A stretch of 64,000 bases of DNA from Variovorax guangxiensis. GTDB taxonomy: Bacteria; Pseudomonadota; Gammaproteobacteria; Burkholderiales; Burkholderiaceae_C. A program made the position numbers and the translations under genes. The notes under the pieces were generated by a model. That model searched no databases. It saw only the letters and a program-made list of their open reading frames with translations, and was not told where the DNA came from. How positions within the stretch are numbered: the stretch's first letter is position 1; every line of letters starts with the position of its first letter. This document shows, one piece after another, positions 37,018 to 45,512 of the stretch. Where the stretch lies: positions 992,001-1,056,000 of the forward strand of contig NZ_RXFT01000001.1 of assembly GCF_003952165.1 (NCBI RefSeq). Direction: 5' to 3'.

Positions 37018-38499
37018 CTAACCAGCACGCCGATTCGTGAACTCCATCACCCCGTCGTCCACCGAACCGAAGCGCAGGCTCACCAGATCGCGCGCGTAGT
37101 TCTGGTACACGCGCCACGGCGCGCGCGAGCCCTGCTTCGGAAACCTGTCCACCGCGCGCCGCACATAGCCCGAAGAGAAGTCGAGCCAGGGCTCGGGCGC
37201 CAGCGCCGGGTCTGTGTTGCGCGGCGTGCATTGCCTCCAGCCTTGCTTCTCCATGTGGTTGAGCACCCGGCAGACATACGCGCAGGTCAGGTCGCTCCTG
37301 AGCGTCCACGAGGCGTTGGTGTAGCCGAACGACGAGGCCAGGTTGGGCACGTCGCTGTACATCATTCCCTTGTAGCTGAAGGTCGCGGCCGGTTCCACGC
37401 GACGGCCGTCCACCTCGAGCTGCACGCCACCGAGCACCAGCAGCTCCAGCCCGGTGGCGGTGACCACCACGTCGGCCTCCAGCTCCCTGCCCGACTTCAG
37501 CCTGATGCCGCCCGGCGTGAAGGTGTCGACGTGGTCGGTGACCATCGAAGCGCGCCCTGCCCTGATGGCCGCGAACAGGTCGCCGTCGGAAACCAGGCAA
37601 AGGCGCTGGTCCCACGGGTTGTAGCGCGGCGTGAAATGCGTGGCGATGTCGTAGCCGGGGCCGAGCGCCTGCCGTACGCCGCCGAGGATCATCTTCTTCG
37701 CGTAGTCGGGCTTGCGCCGGGCGAGGCGGAAGAAGTACATCGACAGCAGCACGTTCTTCCAGCGCGTGAGGCCGTAGGCCAGCCCGGCCGGGAAGATGCC
37801 GCGCAGCCTTCGCGCGATCGGGTCCTGCGCCGGGCGCGCGACGACGTAGGTAGGCGAGCGCTGCAGCAGAGTCACGTGGCCAGCCGTCTTCGCCATCGCG
37901 GGCACCAGCGTCATCGCGGTCGCGCCGCTGCCGATGACGACCACGCGCTTGCCGCCGTAGTCCAGGTCCTGGGGCCAGTGCTGCGGATGGACGATGCAGC
38001 CCGTGTAGTTGCCGATGCCCGCGAAGTCGGGCGTGTAGCCCGCGTCGTACCTGTAGTAGCCGCTGCACAGGAAGAGAAAGTTGCAGCGCAGGCGCAGCGG
38101 AAGCTGCTCGGGGCCGCGCTCCACGTCCACGCTCCAGCAGGCCTCCGGCGTCGACCACGAGGCTCGCACCACGCGGTGGTTGAAGCGGATCCTGCGGTCG
38201 ATGCCGTGCTGCGCCGCCGTCTCGCGCAGGTAGTTCAGGATCGACGGCCCGTCCGCGATGGACTTCGCCTGCGTCCACGGCCGGAACGAATAGCCCAGCG
38301 TGTACATGTCGGAGTCCGAACGCACGCCCGGATAACGGAACAGGTCCCAGGTGCCGCCGCTGCGCTCGCGCCCTTCGAGGATCGCGTAGCTGCGGCCCGG
38401 GCAGTGCTTCTGCAGGTGGTAGCCGGCACCGATGCCCGAGAGGCCGGCGCCGACGATCAGTACATCGAAGTGCTGCTGTTGCTCGCTCTCTTCCCGCAT
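37018..38499 (-). CDS. Flavin-containing monooxygenase, Baeyer-Villiger-like
   Basis: 493 aa. The FAD site DVLIVGAGLSGIGAGYHL is at about 11-28, the second (NADPH) Rossmann motif KRVVVIGSGATAMTL near 188, and between them YTGCIVHPQHWPQ, which fits the monooxygenase fingerprint [F/Y]xGxxxHxxxW. Such enzymes insert oxygen into ketones or heteroatoms using NADPH. The gene is 13 bases downstream of a DHA2 exporter on the same strand, so both are probably co-transcribed; a detoxification pair is plausible. Substrate unknown. Confidence 0.93.
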   Translation of the reverse strand: MREESEQQQHFDVLIVGAGLSGIGAGYHLQKHCPGRSYAILEGRERSGGTWDLFRYPGVRSDSDMYTLGYSFRPWTQAKSIADGPSILNYLRETAAQHGIDRRIRFNHRVVRASWSTPEACWSVDVERGPEQLPLRLRCNFLFLCSGYYRYDAGYTPDFAGIGNYTGCIVHPQHWPQDLDYGGKRVVVIGSGATAMTLVPAMAKTAGHVTLLQRSPTYVVARPAQDPIARRLRGIFPAGLAYGLTRWKNVLLSMYFFRLARRKPDYAKKMILGGVRQALGPGYDIATHFTPRYNPWDQRLCLVSDGDLFAAIRAGRASMVTDHVDTFTPGGIRLKSGRELEADVVVTATGLELLVLGGVQLEVDGRRVEPAATFSYKGMMYSDVPNLASSFGYTNASWTLRSDLTCAYVCRVLNHMEKQGWRQCTPRNTDPALAPEPWLDFSSGYVRRAVDRFPKQGSRAPWRVYQNYARDLVSLRFGSVDDGVMEFTNRRAG

Positions 38500-38512
38500 C
38501 GGTCGTGCCCTT

Positions 38513-40138
38513 TCACTTCTTGCCGTCCGTGCCTCCTGCCGCCGGTGGAGTGCTCCGGATCATCAGCCACGCGCTCAATGCGCTGAGCACGGCCAGCGCC
38601 GCGCTCGACAGCATCACCCAGCGAAAGCCCGCGACGAAGGATTCGGCCACCGCGCGCTTCACGGCTGCCGCAGTGGCCGCGTCCGCGCCCGGAGGGATCG
38701 CCGCGCCCGCCAGCTTGCTGCGCTCGCCTTCGAGAAATGCCGTCAGTTGCGCCGTCGCGCCCATCTCGCGCAGATGCCCGGCCAACGCGGTGTCGAAGGC
38801 CCAGGCCATGAGCGCGCCGAACACCGCGATCGCCAGCACCGCAGCCGCGCGCGACACCGCGTTGTTCACGCCAGAGGCCACGCCCGCCAGGTCTGCGCCG
38901 ACCGCGTTCATCACCGTGGTCGTCAGCGGCGCCACCGTCACCGTCATGCCGAAGCCCAGCACCACCACGGCCGGCAGGAAGCCGCTCCAGTAGCTCGCGC
39001 CCACGCCCGGCAGCGCGAACAGCGCGAAACCCACGGCGGCAATCGCCGGCCCGATCACCAGCGGCATGCGCGGCCCGAAGCGGTCGACCAGCTGCCCGGC
39101 CCACCCCGAGAGCGCGAACATGATGAAGATGAACGGCAGCAGCGCCGCCCCCGCCACCGTGGCCGAGTAGCCCTGCACCTGGATCAGGTTGAGCGGAAAG
39201 AAATACAGCCCGCCGCCCAGCGCCGCGTAGAGCAGCAGCGTCAGCAGGTTGGCGCCGCTGAAGTTGCCGATGCGCAGCAGCTCCAGCGGCAGCATCGGCG
39301 TGCGCGCCTTGCGCTCGGCGACGAAGAAGGCCACGCTGCCCAGCACGCCGATGGCCAGCGCCGCAAGCACCGCCGCCGAACCCCAGCCCTGCGTCGGCGC
39401 CTCGATGAAGGCGTAGACGATGCCGCCGAGCCCGGCCGTCGCCAGCAGCGCGCCCCACAGGTCGAGCCCGCCGCTGGCGGAAGCGCCGCGGCTCTCGGGG
39501 ACGTGGCGCCACACGATCCACAGCACCAGCAGCGCCATCGGCACATTGATGAGGAAGGCCCAGGTCCACGAGAAATGATCGACCAGGAAGCCGCCCAGCA
39601 CAGGCCCCACCGCCGCCGTGATGCCGCTGAAGCCCGACCATGTGCCGATGGCCTTGCCGCGCTCCTTCTCCGGATAGGCCGCGCTGATGAGCGCCAGGCT
39701 GCCCGGCACCAGCAGCGCGCCGCCGACGCCCTGCACCGCCCGCGCCGCGATGAGTTGCTGCACGTTGCCCGCGAGCGCGCACGCCACCGACGACAGCGCG
39801 AAGATGCCGACGCCGATCGCGAAGATGCGCCGCCGGCCGTAGTGATCGCCCAGCGCCCCGCCCACCAGCAGCAGCGCCGCCAGCAGCAAGGCATACGACT
39901 CGACCACCCATTGCGCCTGGAAGGCTGTTGCGCGCAGGTCGGACTGGATGGCCGGCAGCGCCACGTTGACCACCGTGCCGTCGATGAAGGCCATGCTCGA
40001 GCCCACGATGGCCGCGGCCAGCACCCATGGCCTGGCGGCTTCAGGACAGTCGCTCCCCTCGCCCTCTCCCGCGCGGGAGCCATGAAGGCCATGAAGAATC
40101 AGCGTCTCGTCGCAGGGCGCCTTGCCGATCTGTGCCAT
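38513..40138 (-). CDS. MFS drug exporter, DHA2 (EmrB/QacA, 14-TM) family
   Basis: 541 aa with GGAG before the ATG. TM1 has VLAAAIVGSSMAFIDGTVVNVALP, the usual DHA2 start, followed by GDHYGRRRIFAIG and ARAVQGVGGALLVPGSLALI (motif C region); 14 membrane segments are expected. It should expel cationic or amphipathic compounds using protons. Residues about 17-33 (GLHGSRAGEGEGSDCPE) are encoded by DNA that includes a 14-bp palindrome CTCCCGCGCGGGAG, reminiscent of an intergenic repeat, so the N-terminal extension may be repeat-derived. The next gene is the flavin monooxygenase. Confidence 0.94.
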   Translation of the reverse strand: MAQIGKAPCDETLILHGLHGSRAGEGEGSDCPEAARPWVLAAAIVGSSMAFIDGTVVNVALPAIQSDLRATAFQAQWVVESYALLLAALLLVGGALGDHYGRRRIFAIGVGIFALSSVACALAGNVQQLIAARAVQGVGGALLVPGSLALISAAYPEKERGKAIGTWSGFSGITAAVGPVLGGFLVDHFSWTWAFLINVPMALLVLWIVWRHVPESRGASASGGLDLWGALLATAGLGGIVYAFIEAPTQGWGSAAVLAALAIGVLGSVAFFVAERKARTPMLPLELLRIGNFSGANLLTLLLYAALGGGLYFFPLNLIQVQGYSATVAGAALLPFIFIMFALSGWAGQLVDRFGPRMPLVIGPAIAAVGFALFALPGVGASYWSGFLPAVVVLGFGMTVTVAPLTTTVMNAVGADLAGVASGVNNAVSRAAAVLAIAVFGALMAWAFDTALAGHLREMGATAQLTAFLEGERSKLAGAAIPPGADAATAAAVKRAVAESFVAGFRWVMLSSAALAVLSALSAWLMIRSTPPAAGGTDGKK

Positions 40139-40170
40139 GGGGTCTCCTTCTTGTCGGATTCCGGTCCTGC

Positions 40171-40280
40171 TCCTTCCCCCTCTGGGGGAAGGCCGGGATG
40201 GGGGCTGCCCCCAACCATACGCCATGCTTCATCCGGCGCCGCCGTGCCCCCACCCCCGCCCTCCCCAGAGGGGGAGGGAG
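40171..40280. repeat. Pair of inverted GC-rich palindromic repeats
   Basis: Unit A has the stem CCTTCCCCC-TCT-GGGGGAAGG (40172-40192) followed by CCGGGATGGGGGC. Unit B has CCCTCCCC-AGAG-GGGGAGGG (40259-40278) and, read in reverse complement, shows the same CCCCCTCTGGGG core followed by GCGGGGGTGGGGGC. So the same element occurs twice in opposite orientation within 110 bases, in the gap between pqiC and the DHA2 gene. Confidence 0.65.
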
Positions 40281-40293
40281 AAAACACTCAGGG

Positions 40294-40932
40294 TCAGGTC
40301 GCGCAGGCGGTCGCCGACGGATTCGCCCGCGCCGCGCTCACGCTGCGCGCCATCGCGGCGGCCGCCGCCGAGGTCACGCGCTGTGCCCCCTGCGCCACCG
40401 CGTCCATTCCGCTGCCCACCGCCTCGCCGAGGCTCAACTGGCAGACCACGGTGCGCGCCTCGTCCGAGCGCCGCAGCGTCCAGCTGAAATTCGCGTCCAC
40501 GCGGCCGCCCTCGACCGCGTCGAACTGCCGCAGCTGCACCGCGATGCGCCACACCGGCTGCGAACTCTGACGGCCGCCCTTGGTCACGTCGAGCGCGCCG
40601 AGCCGGCCGGCGATGCCGCTGGCCAGCGCGTCTCGCAGCTCGTTCTCGAAGGACGAGGCCCAGCGGTGCTGCTCCAGCACCTCGACCTGCACGCTGCCGT
40701 TGGGCTGGCGCACGACCATCTGCGGCCGTGCGAAGCGCTCGGGCACGGCCACGGGCGCGAGCTCGATGTAGAGCGGCGCGGCGCTGCCGAGCGTCGAAGG
40801 CGCGGCATCGGCCGCGGCCACCGGGCTTGCCAGCGTGTAGTAGCTGTCGGGCTTGCTCGCGCAGCCCGCGAGCGCCGCCAGCGCTGCGGCCGCCGCTGCC
40901 ACGGCCACGAATGAAAAGTGGTTCTTCTTCAT
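40294..40932 (-). CDS. pqiC: PqiC-like outer membrane lipoprotein (ABC-type transport auxiliary, DUF330)
   Basis: 212 aa. A lipoprotein signal ends at LAALAGC (Cys24), followed by ASKPDSYYTLASP, the standard start of PqiC/YmbA. A conserved VPERFARPQMVV and EVLEQHRWASSFENEL follow. PqiC anchors the periplasm-spanning PqiB tube at the outer membrane. The ATG overlaps the pqiB stop (ATGA). It is the last gene in the set and is followed by the palindromic repeats. Confidence 0.9.
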   Translation of the reverse strand: MKKNHFSFVAVAAAAAALAALAGCASKPDSYYTLASPVAAADAAPSTLGSAAPLYIELAPVAVPERFARPQMVVRQPNGSVQVEVLEQHRWASSFENELRDALASGIAGRLGALDVTKGGRQSSQPVWRIAVQLRQFDAVEGGRVDANFSWTLRRSDEARTVVCQLSLGEAVGSGMDAVAQGAQRVTSAAAAAMARSVSAARANPSATACAT

Positions 40933-42581
40933 TTCTTGTTGTCGTCCGGTTTGCCGCGCAGCAGCGATTCGGGATGGCGCTCGAGGTAGTCGGTCAGCAC
41001 GCGCACCGAGCCGGCGGCGCGCGTGAGCTCCTGCAGCGTCTGGCGCATGTCCTGCTGCAGCGGCGAGTCGTCGGCCAGCGTGCGTTCGGCCGTGTTCACG
41101 GTCTTGCGCACGTCCTTCATGGCCGCGGCCAGCTCGGGCGTGACATCGTTGTTGATGCGCTTCACCGTCTGCTCGGCGGCCGTGAGCGTCTTGTTGAGCG
41201 AAGCGAGCGTGGTGCGCAGGTCGCCCGCGATCTGCTCGTAGGGCACCTTGTTGAGCTTGGTCGCGATCTCCTGTACCTGCGACTGGATCTCGTCGAGGCT
41301 GTTGGGCACGGTAGGCAGTTCGATCGGGTTCTTCGCCAGGTCGATCTTCGCCGGCGGCGCCTTCGGGAAGAAGTCGAGCGCCACGTAGACCTGCCCGGTC
41401 AGCAGGTTGCCGTTGCGCAGTTGGGCGCGCAGGCCCTTCTCCGCCAGGAAGCGCAGCCGCTCCTGCTGGGTGGAGCGCGACTCGGTGCCGCTCTCGCCCG
41501 CGCGGCGGCGCAGGCGGTCGGGGTAGACCTGCACCAGCACCGGCATGCGGAACTCGCGCTCGGCGCGGTCGAACTCCACGCCGATTGACTTCACCTCGCC
41601 GATCACCACGCCGCGGAAGTCCACCGGCGCACCCGGCGTCAGGCCGCGCAGCGACTGGTTGAAGTACATCAGCAGGGTCTGCGAGGGCCCGTCGGGCTCC
41701 TTCATGGCCGTGGTCTCGTCCTGCGCCAGCGTGAAGGAGGCGTTCTCCTTGGCCACCGGTCCCATCGCGTCGTCGGGCGCCTGGAAGGCGATGCCTCCGA
41801 GCAGGATGGTCGCCAGCGACTGCGTGCGCAGCGTGAAGCCGCTGGCGCTGAGCTGCGCGTCGATGCCGCTGGCTTGCCAGAAGCGCGTGTTCATGCCCAC
41901 GAACTTGTCGTACGGCGCATTGATGAAGACGCGCAGCGTCACGCCGCGCCCGTCGCCGTCGAGCTCGTAGGCCGCCACCTGCCCGACCTTGATGCGGCGG
42001 AAGTACACGGGCGAGCCCACGTCGAGCGAACCCACGTCGTTGGCGCGCAGCAGGAACTGCTTGCCCGAGTCGTCGCGCGTGACGGTGGGCGGCGTCTCCA
42101 GCCCGGTGAACTCGCCCGCCGTTTCCTGCGACACGCCCGCGTCGGCGCCGATGTAGGCGCCCGACAGCAGCGTGTTGAGCCCCGAGATGCCCGAAGTGTC
42201 CAGCCGCGGGCGCACCACCCAGAAACGCGAGTCGGAGGCGGTGAAGCTCTGCGCGTCCTTGTTGAACTGCACCAGCACGCGCACATGAGAGCGGTCGCGC
42301 GCCAGGCGCAGGCTGGTGACCAGGCCGATCTGCACGTCCTTGTACTTCACGGCGGTCTTGCCGGCCTCCAGGCCCTCGGCGGTCTTGAAGGTCAGCACCA
42401 CCTCCGGGCCACGCTCCATGATGATGCGCGCCACCAGCGTGATGCCCACCAGCGCGGCCACGATGGGAATCAGCCAGATCAGCGACGGCAGCCATTCGCG
42501 GCGGCGCACCACGCGTGGCTTCGGCAGCGGGGGCTGGCCGGATGGCTCCGGTTTGTCCTGGGGTCGGTCTTCTTCACTCAT
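40929..42581 (-). CDS. pqiB: PqiB, MCE-domain intermembrane lipid transport protein
   Basis: 550 aa, the usual size. After a short cytoplasmic tail there is one membrane segment (SLIWLIPIVAALVGITLVA, about 29-50), then three MCE domains (GLEAGKTAVKYKDVQIG near 70, DVGSPVYFRRIKVGQVAAYE near 180, TPGAPVDFRGVVIGEVKSIG near 310), then a long helical C-terminus (about 420-530) that forms the needle in known structures. It forms a hexameric tube linking inner and outer membranes for lipid movement. It overlaps pqiA2 and pqiC by four bases each. Confidence 0.95.
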   Translation of the reverse strand: MSEEDRPQDKPEPSGQPPLPKPRVVRRREWLPSLIWLIPIVAALVGITLVARIIMERGPEVVLTFKTAEGLEAGKTAVKYKDVQIGLVTSLRLARDRSHVRVLVQFNKDAQSFTASDSRFWVVRPRLDTSGISGLNTLLSGAYIGADAGVSQETAGEFTGLETPPTVTRDDSGKQFLLRANDVGSLDVGSPVYFRRIKVGQVAAYELDGDGRGVTLRVFINAPYDKFVGMNTRFWQASGIDAQLSASGFTLRTQSLATILLGGIAFQAPDDAMGPVAKENASFTLAQDETTAMKEPDGPSQTLLMYFNQSLRGLTPGAPVDFRGVVIGEVKSIGVEFDRAEREFRMPVLVQVYPDRLRRRAGESGTESRSTQQERLRFLAEKGLRAQLRNGNLLTGQVYVALDFFPKAPPAKIDLAKNPIELPTVPNSLDEIQSQVQEIATKLNKVPYEQIAGDLRTTLASLNKTLTAAEQTVKRINNDVTPELAAAMKDVRKTVNTAERTLADDSPLQQDMRQTLQELTRAAGSVRVLTDYLERHPESLLRGKPDDNKK

Positions 42582-43360
42582 GCTGGTTTCTCGTCCCTGT
42601 TTTCATGTCCCTGCAGACGTTGCTCGCGCTGTGCGCCTTCTTCGTGGTCCTGCAGGATGGCCTGGTCTTCCCTGCTATCCCAGGTGAGCTTCGGGTCGAA
42701 GCTCAGCGAGGCCAGCATGGTCAGGACCACCACCGAGCCGAAGGCCGCGATGCCCACGCCCGCGGTGATGACCGCGAAGCCCTGGATCTGCACCAGCCCC
42801 GTCAGCAGCGACACCACGAACACGTCGAGCATCGACCACCGGCCGATGATCTCGATGATGTGATAGAGCTTCGCCCGCTCGCGCCGCCGCCAGGTGCTGC
42901 CGCGCTGAGCCAGCACCACGAGCAGCAGCAGCACCGCCAGCTTGAACAGCGGCACCAGGAAGCTCGCGATGAAGACGATGGCGGCCAGCCCGTAGGCGCC
43001 GGACACCCAGAAATAGATCACCCCGCTCAGGATGGTGTCGTTCTGCGTGCCGAACAGCGTGCGCGTGATCATCACCGGCAGCAAGTTGGCCGGGATGTAC
43101 ATCATGCAGGCCGCGATCAGGAAGGCCCAGGTGAGCTTCAGGCTCTGCGGCTTGCGCGTATGCAGGTGCGTGCCGCAGCGGCCGCAGGCGTCGCCCTCCT
43201 CGGCGTCTTTCCAGACGGCGCCGCAATGGCGGCAGGCCATGTAGCCCATCGAGGCGGCGGTGGGAACCTTCGCATCCGCCTCATGTTCGTGGTGGTAATG
43301 CTCGCCGTAAGCCGCGAGGCTGCCGAGGCGCTGCCGGAGGTGGCCCTGCAGCTTCTTCAT
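42578..43360 (-). CDS. pqiA: PqiA-like integral membrane protein, second copy
   Basis: 260 aa. A zinc-ribbon-like region MACRHCGAVW and CGRCGTHLHTR (about 40-67) precedes four membrane segments, the first starting LKLTWAFLIAACMMYIPANLLPV. In E. coli PqiA both halves of this type are fused into one 417-residue protein; here two separate genes encode the two halves, this being the second. The C-terminal tail (DHEEGAQREQRLQGHENRD) is charged. It partners with PqiB in the inner membrane. Overlaps the first half by four bases. Confidence 0.92.
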   Translation of the reverse strand: MKKLQGHLRQRLGSLAAYGEHYHHEHEADAKVPTAASMGYMACRHCGAVWKDAEEGDACGRCGTHLHTRKPQSLKLTWAFLIAACMMYIPANLLPVMITRTLFGTQNDTILSGVIYFWVSGAYGLAAIVFIASFLVPLFKLAVLLLLVVLAQRGSTWRRRERAKLYHIIEIIGRWSMLDVFVVSLLTGLVQIQGFAVITAGVGIAAFGSVVVLTMLASLSFDPKLTWDSREDQAILQDHEEGAQREQRLQGHENRDEKPA

Positions 43361-44007
43361 GCCGATGCTCCACCCTTCTCTTCTTCACCGGGTTCCTCGC
43401 CCTTCGGCCTGAACGCCATTCTCCAGAACGCACCCGGGTCGAAGGACAGCACCGCCGTCAGCATCACCGTGAGCGCCATGAAGGCCCACAGCGCCGGCCC
43501 CGGCACCACGGTCGCCATGCTCGAAAGCTTGACGATGGCCACGAGAACGCCGAGCAGGAACACCTCGATCATTCCCCAGGGCCGCAGCGACTGCATCGCC
43601 CGCACCAGCAGTGCGAAGCCCACGGGCCGGTGCTCGCGGCTCAGCGGAACCAGCAGGTACGCCAGGATGCAAAGCTGCAGGAAGGGAAAGAGGATGGTCG
43701 TGGCCAGCACCAGCAGCGCCACCACCGACATGCCTTCGGCGCTCAGTGCCACCACCGCGCCGGCCAGCGTGGTCTGGCTGCGCAGGCCCTGCAGCTCGAT
43801 CTCGACGATGGGAAACAGGTTCGCGATGGCGAACATGATGAGGCAGGCCACCGTCAGAGGGAGGATTCGGCGCTCCTGCTCGCCCGGGTGCCGGTCGAGC
43901 TCGGTGCCGCAGCGCGGGCAGCGCGCCACGTCGCGCGGGCGCAGGGGCGTGCGGCCGTAGACCGCATCGCAACCCGGGCAAACCACGGTTTCAGGTACTT
44001 CCGTCAT
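43357..44007 (-). CDS. pqiA: PqiA-like integral membrane protein, first copy
   Basis: 216 aa. A CxxC-x-CxxC zinc ribbon (VVCPGCDAVYG, ARCPRCGTEL, residues about 9-35) is followed by four membrane segments, starting LTVACLIMFAIANLFPIVE, ending with ALWAFMALTVMLTAVLSFDP. It corresponds to the N-terminal half of fused PqiA. The ATG at 44007 is 20 bases after the stop of an MFS transporter gene. The TGA overlaps the next ATG, so both halves are made together. Confidence 0.92.
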   Translation of the reverse strand: MTEVPETVVCPGCDAVYGRTPLRPRDVARCPRCGTELDRHPGEQERRILPLTVACLIMFAIANLFPIVEIELQGLRSQTTLAGAVVALSAEGMSVVALLVLATTILFPFLQLCILAYLLVPLSREHRPVGFALLVRAMQSLRPWGMIEVFLLGVLVAIVKLSSMATVVPGPALWAFMALTVMLTAVLSFDPGAFWRMAFRPKGEEPGEEEKGGASA

Positions 44008-44027
44008 GGGTGAGTACCCTAACTCAT

Positions 44028-45512
44028 TCAGCCGCCGTGGCTTGTCGTCTTGAGCCGCAGGCTGCTGAAAACCGCCGCCACCGCGGCAAAACTGGCAGCC
44101 AGAACCAACGCCACCACCGGCCCGTGCCCGCCATGCGGGCTCCAGAAGCTGAAGACGCCCGCCAGCACCACGGCGCCCAGCGTCTGCCCGGTCAGCCGGG
44201 CCGTGCCCAGCATGCCGCTGGCTGCACCACTGCGGTGCGCCGGCGGCGAGCTCACGATGGTGTGGTTGTTCGGCGACTGGAACAGCCCGAAGCCCAGTCC
44301 GCACAACGCCATGCGCCAGGCGATGTCGGCATTGCCCGGATGCGCTGGCAGCGCCGCCAGCAGCCCCAGCCCGATGGCCAGCAGGCCCAGGCCGATGCCG
44401 CCGAGCAGCCCGTCGGGGTAGCGCCCGATCAGCTTGCCCGCGATGGGCGCCATCACCACGATGGCCAGCGGCCAGGCCGTGATCAACAGGCCCGCCTCGA
44501 TATGGCTGCGCCCGTACACCTCCAGCAGCAGGAAAGGCAGCGAGATGTAGGCCAGCATCTGCGCGCAGAACGCCGCCACCGAGGTACCCATCGACAGCGC
44601 GAACACCGGAATGCGCAGCAGGTCGATGGGAAAGAGCGGCAAGGCCTCCTTGCGCTGGCGCCGCAGGTAGACGAAGCCGACCACCAGGCCGGCCAGCAGG
44701 ATGCCCCAGGCCGATGCCTGCGAGCCGCCCGCGCCCTGCGCCCCTCCCTCGCGCACGCCCAGCCGGTCCACGCCCAGGAACACCAGCGAGAACATCAGCA
44801 CGTTGAGCGCCACGTCCACCGGCGAGAAGCGCAGCCCCGCCGCCGGCGGCACGCGGTTGAAAGGCAGCGCCTTCATGCCCAGCGCGAAGGTGACGAGGCC
44901 CAGCGGCACGTTGATGGCGAAGAGCCATGGCCAGGAAGCCACCGACAGGATGGCCGCTGCCACCGAAGGCCCCGCCACTGAAGAAGTGGCCACCACCAGC
45001 GAATTGATCGCCATGCCCTTGCCCAGCTGCGACGAAGGGTACGTGAGCCGTACCAGCGCCGCGTTCACGCTCATGATGCCGGCCGCGCCCAGGCCCTGGA
45101 ACGCGCGCGCCGCGATCAGCGTGCCCAGCGAGTTGGCAAAAGTGGCAGCCAGCGAAGACAGCGTGAACACCGCCATGCCGACGAGGTACACGCGCCGGTA
45201 GCCCACGAGATCGCCCAGCGAGGCCAGCGGCAGCAGCATCACCAGCGTGGCGATCTGGTAGGCGTTGACCACCCAGATCGATTGCGAAGGGCTGGCGTTG
45301 AGCTCGCGCGCGATGCCCGGCAGCGCCAGGTTGACGATGGTGCCGTCGAGCACCGCCACGATCAGCCCGAGGATGATGACCAGCATCGCCCAGCCGCGCT
45401 CCGGCTGGGACAGCCCGTCGACGGGCCGGGGCCCCGCGTTGCCGCCGCGGTTGTCGCCATTGTTGTTGTCTTCGGCGGCCGGGAGCGCGGCGCCTGCGCG
45501 TACCGTGTTCAT
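44028..45512 (-). CDS. MFS drug exporter, DHA2 family
   Basis: 494 aa. A 40-residue Asn/Gly-rich tail precedes TM1 (MLVIILGLIVAVLDGTIVNLALP), then GDLVGYRRVYLVG and ARAFQGLGAAGIMSVNAALV. About 14 membrane segments are expected. It should be a proton-driven exporter of toxic compounds. The ATG shares one base with the stop of the preceding Bcr/CflA transporter gene (TGATG), so two MFS exporters are made in sequence. Followed by the Pqi genes after 20 bases. Confidence 0.94.
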   Translation of the reverse strand: MNTVRAGAALPAAEDNNNGDNRGGNAGPRPVDGLSQPERGWAMLVIILGLIVAVLDGTIVNLALPGIARELNASPSQSIWVVNAYQIATLVMLLPLASLGDLVGYRRVYLVGMAVFTLSSLAATFANSLGTLIAARAFQGLGAAGIMSVNAALVRLTYPSSQLGKGMAINSLVVATSSVAGPSVAAAILSVASWPWLFAINVPLGLVTFALGMKALPFNRVPPAAGLRFSPVDVALNVLMFSLVFLGVDRLGVREGGAQGAGGSQASAWGILLAGLVVGFVYLRRQRKEALPLFPIDLLRIPVFALSMGTSVAAFCAQMLAYISLPFLLLEVYGRSHIEAGLLITAWPLAIVVMAPIAGKLIGRYPDGLLGGIGLGLLAIGLGLLAALPAHPGNADIAWRMALCGLGFGLFQSPNNHTIVSSPPAHRSGAASGMLGTARLTGQTLGAVVLAGVFSFWSPHGGHGPVVALVLAASFAAVAAVFSSLRLKTTSHGG

